Positions 1 to 14,164 are shown, counted from the first letter of the stretch. The stretch is DNA of 64,000 bases from Opisthorchis felineus (GCA_004794785.1 SJOL01006432.1:437220-501219); one strand, 5' to 3'. Notes: a model not told the origin generated them from the sequence alone. Numbers and translations are program-made.

Positions 1-2600
1 TTCTCATATGTACTGTGATTAATTAAGAAGCCGTGTATCATGTATAATGTCGGTAGTCGAAACGTCTGAGAGTTTGACTTGACATATCCGCTGTGTAGTG
101 ACAAACATTTTGGCTCTGTTAAACGATATGTTGTAAGAGACACCCATTTGCTTATTAACTTCCTACTGACTGGAAATTTGGTCTATATATACCGCATTCC
201 ACTGTATATGATGCTCTTGAAGTGAATACGCTGCAAAAGCTGTCTTTCTTTTCATTTGAAGCAATATTCAAGAGATCAAATTAAGCTTCAATACTAATTA
301 TAATGTGGGTGAAAACTCTGGACTGTTCGCTGCCCAGAGGTTTAGACGAACGTATGAATAATATTAATCCCTACGTATTTCTAGGCTAGGTATTCCTGAA
401 ATTCTCATTTGAGCCCCAATGGTCGCGTGAGCCAGTTGAAGTCAGGTTTATCCACAGTGCGCTAATTTGGCCCGAGATAGAAAAATTGGGGCAAAATATC
501 AATGAGCAGCTATCATATGAAATGAAAAAGACTGTGACTATAAAAGCCACAGTTTTAACATTGTTAGGAATGCCTTTTTGTACGGTGATTAGTAATGGAA
601 TCAGCCTTCAACAATTGAGTAACCAGAGGTGTGATTTTACATATTACTGGGAAGTTAGAGTTGACCTCGATAAGTTTCCGAAGTGGTGGGAACAGGTCTA
701 ATAAGGGGGATTGTATTAGAAGCACTATGCAGTGAAGACAGCATTTTTGCTTGAATATGTTCAGCAAACAACTAGTGACCAAACACCATATTCAATAGTA
801 TAATCTGGTGTATACACTCAAAACTTTGTACTGTAACTCCTAAGTTCAGACATCCGGAATGCGGAAGCTCCATACCCCATTTTGGCTTGTGCCCTGTGGC
901 TTTCCATGCATGACTCTTCAGTATCCAGTGATAATTTTTCGGTTATGTTCATGATTACCCAGCGAACTAGTTTTCAAATGTAATCCCACTTTGACCGAAA
1001 ACAAAAGGTAGCAACTCTCGTTTTCAATAATACCATGCCAACAGCACTAGTGGTAAAATACTTGGGCAAAGCTCAAATATTCCGTAAGATTGAGGATATG
1101 AACACGGGCTTTTCAGCCCGGGCCCGACGTAATTCAGGGTTCATTATTTCGGTGGCTTGACTGATAAACCGGAGTTAACTAAATATTGTTATTAAGCCTG
1201 TGTAGAGGTTCTAACTCACCTCTTGAGACAGGATTTCTTAGAGCAGAATTCTGAATTTTCGGCAGAATACTGTGGGTCTCATAGTCTGAATCACTAAGTT
1301 GGCTGCCATTAGCGCCTTTCGTCGTGGTCTTTTGGGAACGTAGATTTGCCGATTGTTAACAAAGGATTACCTGGGTTGAAGACAAGCTCGTATTCAATTT
1401 TCACGCTGATTTCTACGTTTTCAATAAGCAGCTGAAAGTGTGCGCCCCTTTCGCACCGGTATCATTATCTTGCTGACGAATCAGCTATGGTTGTTTCCTT
1501 GTAATGTTTGAAGATATACATCGTCCGTTGAGTTCGATTAAGAGAGACTTATTCTTCAGCGACAATGATGATCCCAACCCGTGTTTTGAGTCATAGGAGT
1601 GGTTCAGGTGGCTGTATCTATCAGGCCTATAAGAAGGATATTTCTTACAACGGAAAGATCAAATCAAAAAGGGTAACGATTTGGACACTGAAAAAGAACA
1701 ACCAAACTCATACAACAATACTAGTTGAACACCGAAAACCAGGCCAACGGAAAGCTTAAAATAAACACAGGGACTTGCCAGTGCTTAACGCGGTTAAACT
1801 CATTTTAAATAAGCATTTATGAGAGATTAAATTGAATGTAAGACGGTTCTTTCAGTACTGTAACCGACAGATCGAGTGTTTTTGCCTTCTGTCAGAAATC
1901 ACATCCGACAACTTATATAATACATGTTTGACATACAGGTATAAATAATACCGATGACACATGGCTTAGCCAGTCTACCACGTTTTTCAAAGAATTTGAA
2001 GTCACCACTAGCTCTCACGTGACCTATTTTCAATCTGGAGAACAAGTTGTCTGGAGCCTGTCATAGTGATAGTGAAATCTCTTCTTCTGGTAAAACACTT
2101 CTGGCATCCGTGAAACCGTTCTCTGATTTGAGATATCTACAAATCAGCTTCTCCACCTCCCACGGTGTAAAAAATTGACATTTTCAATATCACACTAGTA
2201 CCGCCCCTGTTCGTCTTCACACAAATCTGAAATCAAAACACTCTAGTCATTCGTGAACACCACCCCTCCCGTTTGATTGAGTTTTAAAATTGGGGGACAA
2301 AAAGTTTTGTACATCCAGTCCCATTTAAGAATTGTAACCATGAAAGAGGAATTGAGTTACTTACTTTGTGTATTCTCGGTCAGTCAGTAAAATAGGTACA
2401 AGTTCAACGTCAAACAGATCGGACATGCAATATGGAAGAGAATGGTTGTAGCCCAGGTTGCTGACTTGGTTTACTTCTTGAGATTTGCCATTCTGTTGCA
2501 AAATTTGATGTCATTCTAGTGAGTGTCAGTCTACTGTAAAGCGGAATGGTGGGTAGTGGCGCGCGTGACAGTATAGTGCTTCCCTGTAGTACTTTAAGCA
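1..2600. other. Unassigned non-coding stretch
   Basis: No recognisable gene, RNA or transposon remnant is visible. The open frames here are short and their translations match nothing I know. The stretch could be intron or intergenic DNA. Confidence 0.6.
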
Positions 2601-3490
2601 GTACAAAATGTCAAACATCCAAGAAGCATGAAGACAGGGGTGTCTCAGCAGCAGCAACAATGGCAACAGTCATGTAAACGGATGTTGATCTCCCACATTG
2701 AAAAAGTATTAGAAATGAAAACAAGACGATCGCGATCACGTGAAATTTCAGTGTCTCACAAACTGAGTGCCGTATGGAGAAGGCTGATTTCAAAACCAAA
2801 TGAAGAAACAAAACAGCTTTACCTAGCAGATGAAATGCAATGAATGCAGCAAGTAATACAATTGACAAACCGAAACAAAACTGTCTACATGGAAAAAGCG
2901 ACCATAAGAACACAGATGAAGATCACACTTTCAGTAAGGAAGAAGTAAAGATATGGTGTGTATAGTTACTAGACTCGCAAGGGAATGTCGTAAGCATGGT
3001 ACTGCTTGACAAAATTACTCAACCGACATGTTGGTGCGGGTCCAAAAGTTTCACCTGTGCGACGAACAGATCACACAAATGGAAAGCTGAATCGGGAAAT
3101 TGGACTGCACAACAGGATAAACTACAGGAGTAATCCGGCAGAAGTCACGATTGGTAAGCAGAAGCCAAGTCCATCGATCACCTGGACACCAGTGAACAAT
3201 CCTGCCAACACACAAGGAACGTTGAAACAAAAGGACATACGGACATTTCTTGGCCCATAAATGACCACATTTGCTGCTAAACCAACGAGAAATTGCTAAT
3301 ATAATGACTGATCCAAAAAGCTGTAATACAGAGATTGGTAGATATTATAGTGTCAAATATCAGCCGATCAAATCAACAACTTCATCCAAGCCTCCTTCAG
3401 AACCACGTATATCGTCCCGCGCGCGTTACTACCCATCAAACAACCACGAAGTCACAGAACAGGTCACGCGGATTACATTCAAGCCGTAGA
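2601..3490 (+). other. Purine-rich stretch with a weak HMG-box-like frame
   Basis: This stretch is richer in purines and in plus-strand open frames than its surroundings. The frame at 2628-2843 starts with a short Gln-rich run and, at about 2739-2837, reads SREISVSHKLSAVWRRL followed by ETKQLYLADEM. The pattern I-S-x-L-x-A-x-W-x-x-L followed by K-x-x-Y-x-x-D-E resembles an HMG box (SOX/HMG20 type), with small insertions. Frames at 3006-3260 and 3271-3489 are open but unrecognised. It could be an old pseudogene or chance; no splice model was built. Confidence 0.2.
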
Positions 3491-5520
3491 GGGAGGATAA
3501 AATCGTTGGGATAGCCAGTATCACTAAGTTAAGGTATGCTATCCGCAGAATCTAATTTGTCAATCAGATTCATCTGAATCCATCTAACGGCAGAAAATTT
3601 TGCGAAGTGAATTAGACAACGACTTTGCTCCTGCAATTCTATGATTATAAATTCCCAGATTTTCTGCATAGATTGCAGTCCAAGAAGCATTTGGAGGAAG
3701 CAATTTTTAGTTCTTTTTGGGTCCTGAAGGTGTAAACCTGCCTTTAACAAAGGAATGCTGGGCTAAATCAACATTTTGCTTAAGTTTTGTATGCCGTAAG
3801 CAAATTTTGCTGCACTTGGCTCCTGCCCCATCCGAGATGAAAACGTGCTCTTAATATCCCATAAAGATGCGGTACTTTATCTAGCCTAAAGTTTCTGTAT
3901 CCCAAATAGAAAAGGTACTCCATATCAGTTGCAGTTGCCGAATCAGGAACATTAACGCATCATTAGTTCTCCAATCCGTTAGAGATCACGGGGGATAATT
4001 CTAAGGAAAATGGGCACTATCCGTGATCTGGCTTCAAACGTCTAGCTTATCTTTGAAAAAGATAACATTGTGCAGGATGACACAGCCTTTTTTGATATTT
4101 TTGTTGCTATGTCGCTGCGTCTGCAAATACAGTTTTGTCATATACCTCGGTTGTACTCGATGCAAATGACGTCCGCCAACTCAATCCGTTTCAGTTTATC
4201 ATCCGAAGGTTTTACTTACTAGTTTTCTACTTGGGTCTGTAGATGGTTCCGTGTAGATGGCATTGCTAACGCTCTGTCAAAAAAACATAAGTAGTTGGCC
4301 TATGGAAAGCATTCCACTATGAATTGTGCCCTGACCAGGACTCATCGTGTGCATATAACAGACTTCGGCTGCCTGATTTTCAAAGGTCAGCGGTCGCTGA
4401 CTGGCATTTTATGGATTACACGTATAAATTCAAACGGCGTTTCCTTGATTTGGTACATGTTTTGAGACTTCCCAGGAGTGTGACTAGCCAAGTGTGTAAA
4501 TAGCCAAGTGATTCTTCCGAATCTTCCTGATTCTCATGGAGGTCCCAAAAACTTCTCTTCCCTTCCTTTCTTCACTGTCTATTTTCAAGCCGCTCATTAG
4601 TGCGCTTTCTGCGACCTTACATCAAACTTTCAGAGTTCATTGGGCAGATATAAATGATCTCCTGCGCCAGTGATTTATCGAATTTCTGATATATTTGCTG
4701 GTACGTTTTTACAGTTTTTCAGCCAGGACACTCACTCTGTAATTTACCATACTTCTCCATACTTTTCTTTCCATTTTTCCAATTACTACAGCATGGTTCT
4801 TCTGATTCGGAAACTGTATTTCAAAACACCGGACTGTTTTGCACACATTTGTTTCGCCGTAACCCCATTAATCTTGAAGAATGCTCCAGTAACTCCACGT
4901 TCAGGTTGACCAAGTCATTCTCTTCAGAACCATAAGTGTCGAACTGTCGACTCAGAATGAATACGTTGGAAAACACCAAGTATAAAACTTTAACAATTTC
5001 ACCGACAGCTCACGTCACTGAGATACTCAAAACATTTGTTCGACTGAACAAAATTCAACCATTCTGCATTCTTCTCCGAGTACTTCCAAAATCGATTGGG
5101 TCCTTGAATAACATCACACGTTGGTAAGTCTGATTCATTCAAGGTTGTCACTACACTTTCTGTTGTGTTGACATTAACTTTACATGAAGTCCAGCTGTCT
5201 GTGGTAATAACCCTACATCAGAAGCTGGACTCCTTCAAGCAGCAAAGAGAAGCTGAAAAAACGAAGGTCGTTGCATCACACCGTGGCTGCGAATAATTGG
5301 TCAGTCATGCATCCAGAGATAAGTTGAGTTTACGTAGTAAGAAATTGATAAAATAATGGTTTTGTGGTCCGATTTCAGTATTAAGTTTCTGCTTACTACA
5401 TAAAAGGTCACAGAAACATGTAGACCTAAATGATAAATACAAAAACGTGAAATTTGGTGTGATTTGTCCAGACGCATCGCTTGAAAAAAACCAGGAGTTC
5501 TGTCGAACTTGTGGCCTTTG
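3491..5520. other. Unassigned non-coding stretch
   Basis: Nothing recognisable was found on either strand: only short open frames with no family resemblance and no notable repeats. Confidence 0.55.
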
Positions 5521-5530
5521 ACATACTACA

Positions 5531-5715
5531 CTGAATATAAGGTTCCGGGAAAACCTTCGACGACCCACTACAGGTTTCTTTCTTCTCGGGTCTCATCAGA
5601 TAGGTGTAGTCCCGAATTTATATCAAACTTACGTTTGACGGCCAAACTTTACGCAAGTGAGGAAGCGCACTCACTTGCAAAGTAAGTATAAGTTGCCGGG
5701 ATACTCGGACTTCGC
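5531..5715 (-). repeat. Dispersed repeat, copy A (hammerhead-like core)
   Basis: This is a diverged copy of a family also seen at 22999-23540, 28690-28765, 43463-43705 and 57448-57690. On the plus strand it runs through ACCTTCGACGACCCAC, GGTTTC and GGGTCTCATCAGA. On the minus strand these give CTGATGA, then GAAAC, then GTC. The downstream part (CACTCACTTGCAAA, about 5669-5682) matches the unit seen at 22999-23089. The sequence right after it on the plus strand resembles Penelope-like RT. Copy A pairs GACCC with GGGTC where other copies pair AGCCC with GGGCT. Confidence 0.6.
5653..5678. repeat. Short perfect palindrome
   Basis: The 9-base arms GCAAGTGAG (5653-5661) and CTCACTTGC (5670-5678) are exact reverse complements around an 8-base loop. 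The palindrome lies inside repeat copy A and is probably a copy-specific change. No function is assigned. Confidence 0.7.
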
Positions 5716-5735
5716 TTAATATATTCTACAAATGA

Positions 5736-5854
5736 ATGTACCACAGAAAATCCACCTCAAGCTTCATTTGCACAATATTCAGGATGTCTCACGTACTTTC
5801 TCAGAACATCACACTACTCATATTGCCGTTGTGAACTCTTTGGTGCGTAGAACA
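5736..5854 (+). pseudogene. Penelope-like element reverse-transcriptase scrap
   Basis: The end of a Penelope-type RT is readable with one frame change. From 5736 the frame gives MYHRKSTSS, which resembles the conserved V-Y-R-K-P-T-x-T block. In the other frame 5801-5854 gives SEHHTTHIAVVNSLVRRT, close to the following block of type S-x-H-x-x-x-H-K-x-A-V-V-N-S-L-V-x-R-A. Upstream RT motifs (including the catalytic YVDD) are absent: repeat copy A lies there instead, as in 5'-truncated Penelope copies that abut a terminal repeat. The hammerhead-like core of copy A is on the opposite strand, so the pair would have to be in inverted orientation. The assignment is from remembered family motifs, not a search. 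Confidence 0.5.
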
Positions 5855-8800
5855 TTAAACAGAAGACTGAAGTGGAACACAAGTTTAATCGGAACTCGGG
5901 ACTGCGGTTACCTAGTGAGCCCAAATGAAGCGACCCCAGTTGTGGGATTTCAAAGACATTCTAGGTACCTTATAGGTAGTGAAGTGTGCCGAGAAAATGT
6001 ACTTCTATGTATCGAGTTTTGTGCAGGTGAAAATGAGGCGGACTTTATGAGCCACTTTCAGTTGAGACTACCATAAACCAGGTGATTCGGTCGCAAACAA
6101 CAACTTATTTGGAAACGAATGAAGTTTCCAGCAGTTCCCTATTAGTTACCTTCTAGGGCCCCAGGAACATTTGGTCGCATAACACGCTGAGAGTAGAATG
6201 ACATCAAATATTTGTGTATGCTAGCCAGTGGCCACGTAGATGCTGTACACGGAAATGAGTGGTCCTTGATCAAACTCGGGTGCTGTATATTGTATGGATT
6301 CGCCTTGTCCATCAGAATTTGCGACTCAGTAATGATGTGTAGCGAAAATAGCGTTTGCGTTTCATTATTAGGCAAACACGGCTCGAACCAAAAGTTACCC
6401 TTTAATGGACTAAGTGTTACAGTTAATTACGGTGATGTGTACTATGTATGCAGTAAGTACTATATTTACTATATCTGCTTCATCTTTGTCCATTCGCCTT
6501 CTCTGTCCCCGATGGTTTCAACGTAGTACCTGCCACTGATATTTAGCGATATTTATTCAAAAGTCAGAATAAATCGCTGTGTAGTGACTGCAGTAGAAAC
6601 ATGCTTTTGGCACACGAACTAGTTGCCATCACGGATAGGTTTACTTACCTAGGAATCGTCACATTTTGGTAGACATCCGTTGCGAGACTGGAAACAACTT
6701 TCATGGATTTCACTGATAAGATGGAATATACTGAACGTACGTTTTGGCCGAGTAGCTAAAACTATCTACACGTATGTACAGAAAATTTTGGAAGCCCATC
6801 AGTGGCTTTTGTGAAAACGATGCCTTCTTAAACGGTTGCAAGTGGTTTCCAACTGACTGGACATCTGAACCCATTTTTCACACTTTACGTATTGCACACC
6901 AGCCTATCAGTAGTGGTATAATCGTTCATCCAACTCCAGGCTTGCCATAGCCAAAATATCGCTGCTCTCAAGTCTCACCTAATCGTCCCCTGAATATACT
7001 CCAATCCACCAATCGTCGGTGTAGGTAAACCAGGCTTCACTAATGCACGCAAAGGCGCTTCAGTTTAAGGATGAAACTGGTACCTCTATTTCTGCAGATA
7101 ATATCTCACTTGGAAAGTTGGAGGAGGTCAACACCCAAGTTGCCCGTTAAAAGAATATGTGAAGTAAAACAGTTACATACAGCTGAAGCGCTTTGTGGGT
7201 TAGTGGGTTGGGCCAGTTTTCCTACTAATCTCCTCAAGCTTACCAGGGCTGTTGATTGTTACAAGAACGCTTACATTCGGTCATCAGTCATCGTCCCCCA
7301 TGTTCACACAATCAACAACGGCTTGTATTGTTGTCCAACTGGATGTTGGTCAGTTCACCATGCTTGGAAAACAGCGTAGCAAACAGACCAACAGCCAACA
7401 AACACATCCAAGACGCGCATAATTCGATATATAACCAGTGAGTTGTATATACCAGAAGGTCTGCCTCCATGTAACTAGCTGACCGCATTGATCTCTATTA
7501 ATGTGACATAACTTCAAAACATCCGAAAGTGGTCATTCATTGCAGCACATTCTAAACGTCACATTCTGCCCACGAACAATGCCGCTCAGAACAACAGGCT
7601 GAATGTCATGTTTGATACCAGACTTCTTAGCGAAGTTTGTTCCACTCACAAGGAACGTTGACACCTGTTAAATCGCAGTGTGAGTTGGCTTCCCATGAAT
7701 TTTTAAGACCTTGTGGAAACATGCGGTGCTGACTGTCGTGGGTAAATTCATGATCAGGTTAATGGGTCTATAAATTAATTAGGTGCTATGGCTCTCTTCT
7801 CAAGTGCCCATTATTTTAATCCGCTGTCAACAGATTTCCAGGGAGAGCTGAGCAGTTTGAGGAGTCTTCAAATTCAGCAGCCAGTCAACGTTAAGTGTCC
7901 CGTTTCCGTCGAAACATCCATATATGTACAAAAGCCACACTATGTAACCTGACCTCATTTTCCCATCCTGCATATTGCTATTTGTAATCAAATGAGCTAG
8001 GTGACTGAGATCTAAGCCTCAAACAGCCATCATTTCTGAGTCCTTCGTTAGAATCGTTACTCCACTGTTTAACAAACCGGTCTTACTAGTAAAAACCTTG
8101 GACAGTTTCAGGAGTGTCTAAGTAAACTTAAAACGAAAATAACTTTAGTGGACACATACCTATTCAGACGCTTTCATTATATTTTTGATTAATTTACATG
8201 GACAAACAGAGTCTTTAGCGACCTAATGAGTAGTGTGCCAGGTTTATATTAGCAAGAGAAGTTTAGCTCATGGAGCCTCAGTGATGTACTTTTGGTAGTG
8301 ATGTGGGGAGTCAAAATACTGCGTAAGACAATGAGCCAATAAAGCCATGATGCATTTTAAACACTGCTAGAAGGTCACGAATAAACCAATGGTTATCCAG
8401 TGGGGAGATGCTAGCTCACTTCTGCCGTTAGTTTTGTCCCTCTGATGAATATGGGAATAGAGTGAAGAGAAGAGGTCGCTCAACGGACAACAGTTGTACC
8501 TCAACGTAAGTTAAGACAAATACCCATTTGAATCCTATGAAGGGATCGGAATTAAATATTAACTATAGACAGCAGTGACCTTATTTCGTCTCAGTCACAG
8601 GAACTTACTGCAGGCTTCGCTAGTGGCCCTAAAGCATAAAACATTTATATTCGGTGATATACAAGTAGACAGCCAAACTCCACAAGGTGGGCTTTATAAG
8701 CATCAGTCACGATCACAAAAAACACACCACACGTATACGCTTATTCTAGGTAGTTTTTCTTCGATTCGGTCTGAATATCGACGTCCACAGCAGCTTGCTG

Positions 8801-11310
8801 CTTTTATGGGACGCGTTCTCTTATTTTGTGAAGAAGCCAAGCTAGTTATACAGGTCTACATGAACAGATGCGGGCTAAGTCATTTACGTCTGTGAGAAAC
8901 CTGTTCCACTTGCTTGCGATAAAGAGACAGTTTGGAGAGCTTCAGTGAGCTGATCGTTTAAACATGAGGTCATTTGCAATAACTGCTTGTCTGAGTTTTT
9001 TTCATTTTTGCACTTGTACCTTCTAGGAGAGTATCTTGGGATTGTCAAGCCAGGTAACACTGATAACAAATCGATATCTTATTCGTCACTATGTAGGTGG
9101 GAGCAAAGCATACGTGCACGCTAATAAGCTGTTCTTCAGAATCATTGAAGTACGGACTTCACAGTCATATGTTGCATAATCGAGCCACAATATTACAGCG
9201 CCAAATCGTGAGGCATCCTGCTCCTAAAGTACAGACTTATGTTGTCGCTTGTGAAGTGAAACACAAACACAATAATGTCCCTTCGTGTGGTACAAGTTGC
9301 AACTAGTATCACTTGCCTCTGCGCACGAACTTCTCTGCAACTTACTTGTTTTAATGTATGGACATGTTCACATATCTGTTTACACATGTACATAATGACT
9401 CAAAAACCATCAAAGTTTTGAAAATTAAACCGGAAATAGAAACACTGATTGCTGTTCCATAAAGGTTTGCAATGACCTAGAAATAGTGTTTGTCTCCCAG
9501 GGCCCCCAAAAATCGTCAATCCGCTGAAGCCCTCTCATTTTGTTTTGGTTCGGCAAGCCTAAGTAAAGCCGAAATCTAAAAAAATTCAGTAACGCGGAAA
9601 TGACTTGCATTGTGAACGAAACTAGAAAAATGTTTTCCACACCGCCATGATTCTTACAATAACTAATAGCTTGTTAAAGAAAGCTCTGCGTAAATAAAAC
9701 ATGTTTTGTCTTGCGTTCCCCCGAGGCAAGTCAACTGCAAAGAAGTTTGCCATTTGAAAAAGTTTGCTGAATTCTCACTCTGTACCGGTCATTCAACGTT
9801 CTTGACACCGGATGGTGTAGGTTCGACATATAATGGCTGAAAACATCTGATGGAAAAAAATTTCAAAGGACTGAATAATTAACTTTTGCACTGTTAACCT
9901 GGGTTGCGCACTAAAATAGTGAAAGTCCTATCTATACTCCGATTCAGAGGATCGATCTAGATATCTGAAAATTACGCTGGGACTAAGATTTTTCCGAAGT
10001 TTCATAGAAAACTGTAGTACTGGGGTGAGCATTAGTTGCTTCCATATGTATCCGGGTATTTTTTGATTATTAGTAGAGATTGTTGACCTCTGGAAGATTT
10101 TTAGAAAATCGTTTAGTAAATTTCCTTTATCTTTTAATGAAAAAGACCACCAGTTGTGACACAAGCGTAGGATCGCATTTCATTTTTAACTTTTTGTTAT
10201 TCCTTCAAATATTTACCGAACTTACCACAAAATACCTAAATTCCAAGGATGTTTCCCATGAGTTTTATATTTCTGTAATAAAATAAAGGTACCTTAGTTG
10301 GACAATCGGCTCTAGGTGAGAAGCTGTAGGAAATGCTTAAATGCCTAGGTCCTGTATTTGCCTAGAAAAAAGCGAAGTGGTTCTAATTCCGACAGTAAGA
10401 TTTACTGGGACGATAGGTTTACCTTGTGCTGAGGAACCAGCACATGGAACTCCATTAGGAATCGTTTAATTTCTCTGTACGTCCATATGTAATGCTTTGG
10501 AGAAAAACTGTTTTGTCCCACGTCGCCAGGAATATTCTTTTGTTAAGTGTGCGGACAGCTTGGGTTTACCACCACACTGAACTGGAAATTCCATTTGCTG
10601 CGGAACAAACAAAACTCGAAAGGAGCTGGCGAATGGTTGATGAGATAACCGGTGAATAATATGAAGACTGACAATTTTGCTCCAATTTATTCAGATGTTT
10701 TATGCGAGGAGTCTAAAGCCTAGCATATCTAATCCACCACAGAGGTCTCTTAAGTATCAGGAGCTTCTAATTCTTAAGCATTTTCTACCAAACCCGGCAG
10801 GTACATTAGGCTGATCTTTTCATGACGTTTCTACAACTCAGTCTCAAATGTTTAAAGCCACACCACCTACCTTATCAGATAAACCAACGGTCGCTCAGAA
10901 GGCTACGCAATTAATGTGACGAAAATGGCAGCAAACATATCTTTAAAACGGCGCAATATTCAGGTAAACAGTGGGCGATCCCCCATTGAGAAGTTTGTAA
11001 AATAATAGTAACTTGGTGTGTAGGAGACTGTTATGGGTTAGGAAGAGCACTGAGGTATCTTATGAAACCGTGGTCACTGATGACGAAGTGGAATGACCCA
11101 TTCAAATGGGGGTCAGTGGGATGCGATAGAACCTAGCGTTTGCAATTAGTTTATTTTGGCCGTCAAGTTTGGGAGGCAAAAAATTCGTACAAGGAGAGTG
11201 AAGCTCATAAGTGGCCAGCAACTGAAGTGGAAAGCTCTAAGAGTGGTGGTGAGGGCATATGAGCCCTCAATAGAACATTTGACACTATTCGGGTCTGTCT
11301 AGTGAACAAA
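5855..11310. other. Unassigned non-coding stretch
   Basis: There is no recognisable gene or element. The frame of the Penelope scrap stays open to 6076, but the translation after about 5860 no longer resembles the family. Open frames at 7071-7379 and 8575-8895 were read and match nothing known to me. Confidence 0.55.
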
Positions 11311-11352
11311 GGTTTATTATTACTATTATTTTATTATTGTTATTATTTTACT
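11311..11352. repeat. Imperfect (ATT)n tract
   Basis: This is an interrupted TTA/ATT microsatellite. Such tracts often form the 3' tail of flatworm non-LTR elements. The preceding 250 bases have no recognisable coding relic. Confidence 0.8.
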
Positions 11353-14162
11353 ATGCTTGACTTGATGAAAGGTAACCGTATGGGTGGAAACGTTGGGGGT
11401 AACCCTTTTCAGAATATTAGGAAATTGTCATCGTCCAGATACAAATTTTGAGTTTTCCGAACCTACCAGGTCACCTGCTAACTTCTTGGCTTCTAACTGA
11501 TGTGAATAGTTTCCGCGAATAAATATATACTTTGTCAGAGGTAAGCATTTTGCTGAAATCCGAACATTTTAAATGTCATTCAGAATGTTTCAAGTGTGTA
11601 TGCCCCGTTCGTCTGGCTGTGCCGTATTCAATTGGTCTTCTATGCACAAAACTTATTTTTAAGCACTTAATTAATGCATATTCTCTCAGTTATCCGATGC
11701 TGGCATTTATTTTCAGCAGGAAACAGTGGTGGGATTGCAGACTGACACGTTTTATTTTGAATCCCAGCCAACATTTTTGGTGATGAAACTTCAACGAGCC
11801 ACTGTATTTACTTTATTTTGGTGTCAAACCGCTTAAAGTATGATTGCATTATCCATGTTCAAAATCGGAATTTGGTCGTCTCAGCACATTTACCATGATT
11901 CAACAAATCACATGGGGCCATTTAGAACTCCCATACCCAGAAAAACTAAGGTTCAAATTATTGCGGCCTTTGAGTGGCAAGGGTTCATATTTATTTGGGA
12001 CACGTAGACTTCTCGGAAGCCACTGTAGACTAGACGGAAAATTATGTAATAAAATGCAATACTTGTGGGCAAGCACGTTCAAACCAAAAAGCCCCACATC
12101 TTATTAAGATTAGGTCAGGTGATAAGCGGATTTGAGAATGGTCAACCTACTATTGGCTTAGATTTAGCAATCGGAATTCGTCCCAGAGAATGACCAGAAG
12201 CAAATCGTGCTGCCGTCCTAAATCAGTCGTGTGAACATTTTTATTCCCAGAGTTGGTGGCAGCTTAGTCACAAGGAGAGAAATATGGTCAATTTTACGGC
12301 TTTTTGAACGCAGGTAACCGAATATAGAAATGTGGGTTTTCAAATCCTTGAATATACATATGAAAGCAGAAACATGGGTCCCGGAAAACGAACATTCAGA
12401 AGCAACAATTGTTTACGAGATATTACCTGGAATTTTGGGCCCAATGTCGGTTGATTCAGGCCCAAAAAGTAACAGTTTTAGTCTTTTTTCTTGAGATATC
12501 GTTTCCTCGATTATGTTAACGCGGGGAAATCTTAGGACCCAGTTAAATACTGCGTTTCTATCATGTTGAGGAGATCTTTGACTCAGTCCTTAAAGTTTAT
12601 AGACTTATCCTGTCAACGATAGCTAGATTTGAATATGATATGATGGACCTTTTCGGCGAAACTGTCACACATACGACCATGACGCGAATCAAACCCAGCC
12701 ATTTTCTGGTCCGGATTTGTTTCGCTCTCCTAAATTTGCCCCGGATGCATCACGTTGCTAGCGTCACCTTATTCCTAGAAGCAACAAAGTTCGGGGATGA
12801 ATTATGATGTGCTTTCGTTTCATTTTAGCGGGTCTTTTTGCCGTGATGCCTATATCAATGTTTCTAGCTTCAGAGTTGAATGCCGATCTTTTGCTGGTAA
12901 TAAAAACGAAGATACAACCCTTAGCCTAAGGGGTTTGCGTGACGGTGTTTAGTGAGCCATCGAGAATTTGGTGGTATAACGAATGCACCGATGTGCACTC
13001 TAAACCAGACAGATGCTTTCATGCTTTGACTGAGATGTATGTGTGCCGCAGTTGTCGAGTTTCCGTGTGATCTGTGAAACCATTTCCTGGTTTTACTCCA
13101 TGACTGGAACATACTTTTGGACAATAAAACCTGCCTTATTCTTCGTTCCTTGGAACTATTAGTCAATGTCATGTTGTTGTTGCTGCAACCCGACTGATTT
13201 TTCCTTTATTGCATATAGTTAAGATGGCAGGGTATAAGGAGGATAGATATCCTGCAGTTGAAAAGTGCTATGGTCAAGATTCCTCTGCAGCTTGGTAACG
13301 TTAATTTAGTAATACGTCAAAAGTATTGTCAAACTGAGTTAGAAAGGCTGACAGAATCTCCTTATTTCATGGTCTTTCTTTTAACTGACTGACCACACCC
13401 TGAGATTTAGGTCACCGCAAAACATGCATACTATATTGAAAAAAGTCACCAAAATCCACATCTCAAGAATTAAGAAAAGAGGCATGGTCAATGCACAAGC
13501 ATGATTTTTCATTGTCATTTAGCCGTCGACTACATGTAACTGACCAGGTTGGGGATGCTGCAGTCTGCTGATAAAAATTCTCCTGTTATCTCTCAAAGCG
13601 CTTATTCTAACATAAAGTCCTCGTGCCGGCTTAAGCAAACTGCCCCAGAGAAAAGCAATTAATGACGATTTAGTTGAAGAGGTTGGACCATTCGTGAGTG
13701 AGGCATTATATCGGTTGCTCGGTTACCAAAACGTGTAAAACTGGACCGGATTATTATTTGGTAGGTTCTGGGATGATTTAGATAGTTCAGTTGACGTCTG
13801 ATGCTACAGGCTATTATTAATGTGTACCAAAATTCATATGGGCCTTCCGCCTGTCAACTCCATATTTTTGTAAAAGACAAACCACTCATTTTTTCTATCA
13901 GGAACAAGACTGCATGTAGCTCACTTCTCCGGTTTGCACGAGAAACACGTGCCACAACTGAAGCACTTTTGTTGATTGGTTTGGAGCTGCTGCATTGGGG
14001 CTAAGTTGATGATGGTTATGAGGGCGGAACATGAAACATAATTGAGTTGTTATCATCTTTCACGAGTAAATAAGGGCTTGAGGTTTTCATCCTAAATTTA
14101 AATTGTAAAGCCAGAGTTGAGGACTCAGCTGAAAAAAAACCTTATTGGGCATACGGATATAC

Positions 14163-14164
<2 letters not shown>
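11353..14164. other. Unassigned non-coding stretch
   Basis: Nothing recognisable was found. The open frames at 11532-11783, 11844-12107 and 12921-13172 have no family resemblance. Confidence 0.55.

Noticed and set aside
1580..1650. Peptide RVLSHRSGSGGCIYQAYKK resembling the start of ribosomal protein L8
   Set aside because: Only a handful of identities, and the following sequence does not match; probably chance.
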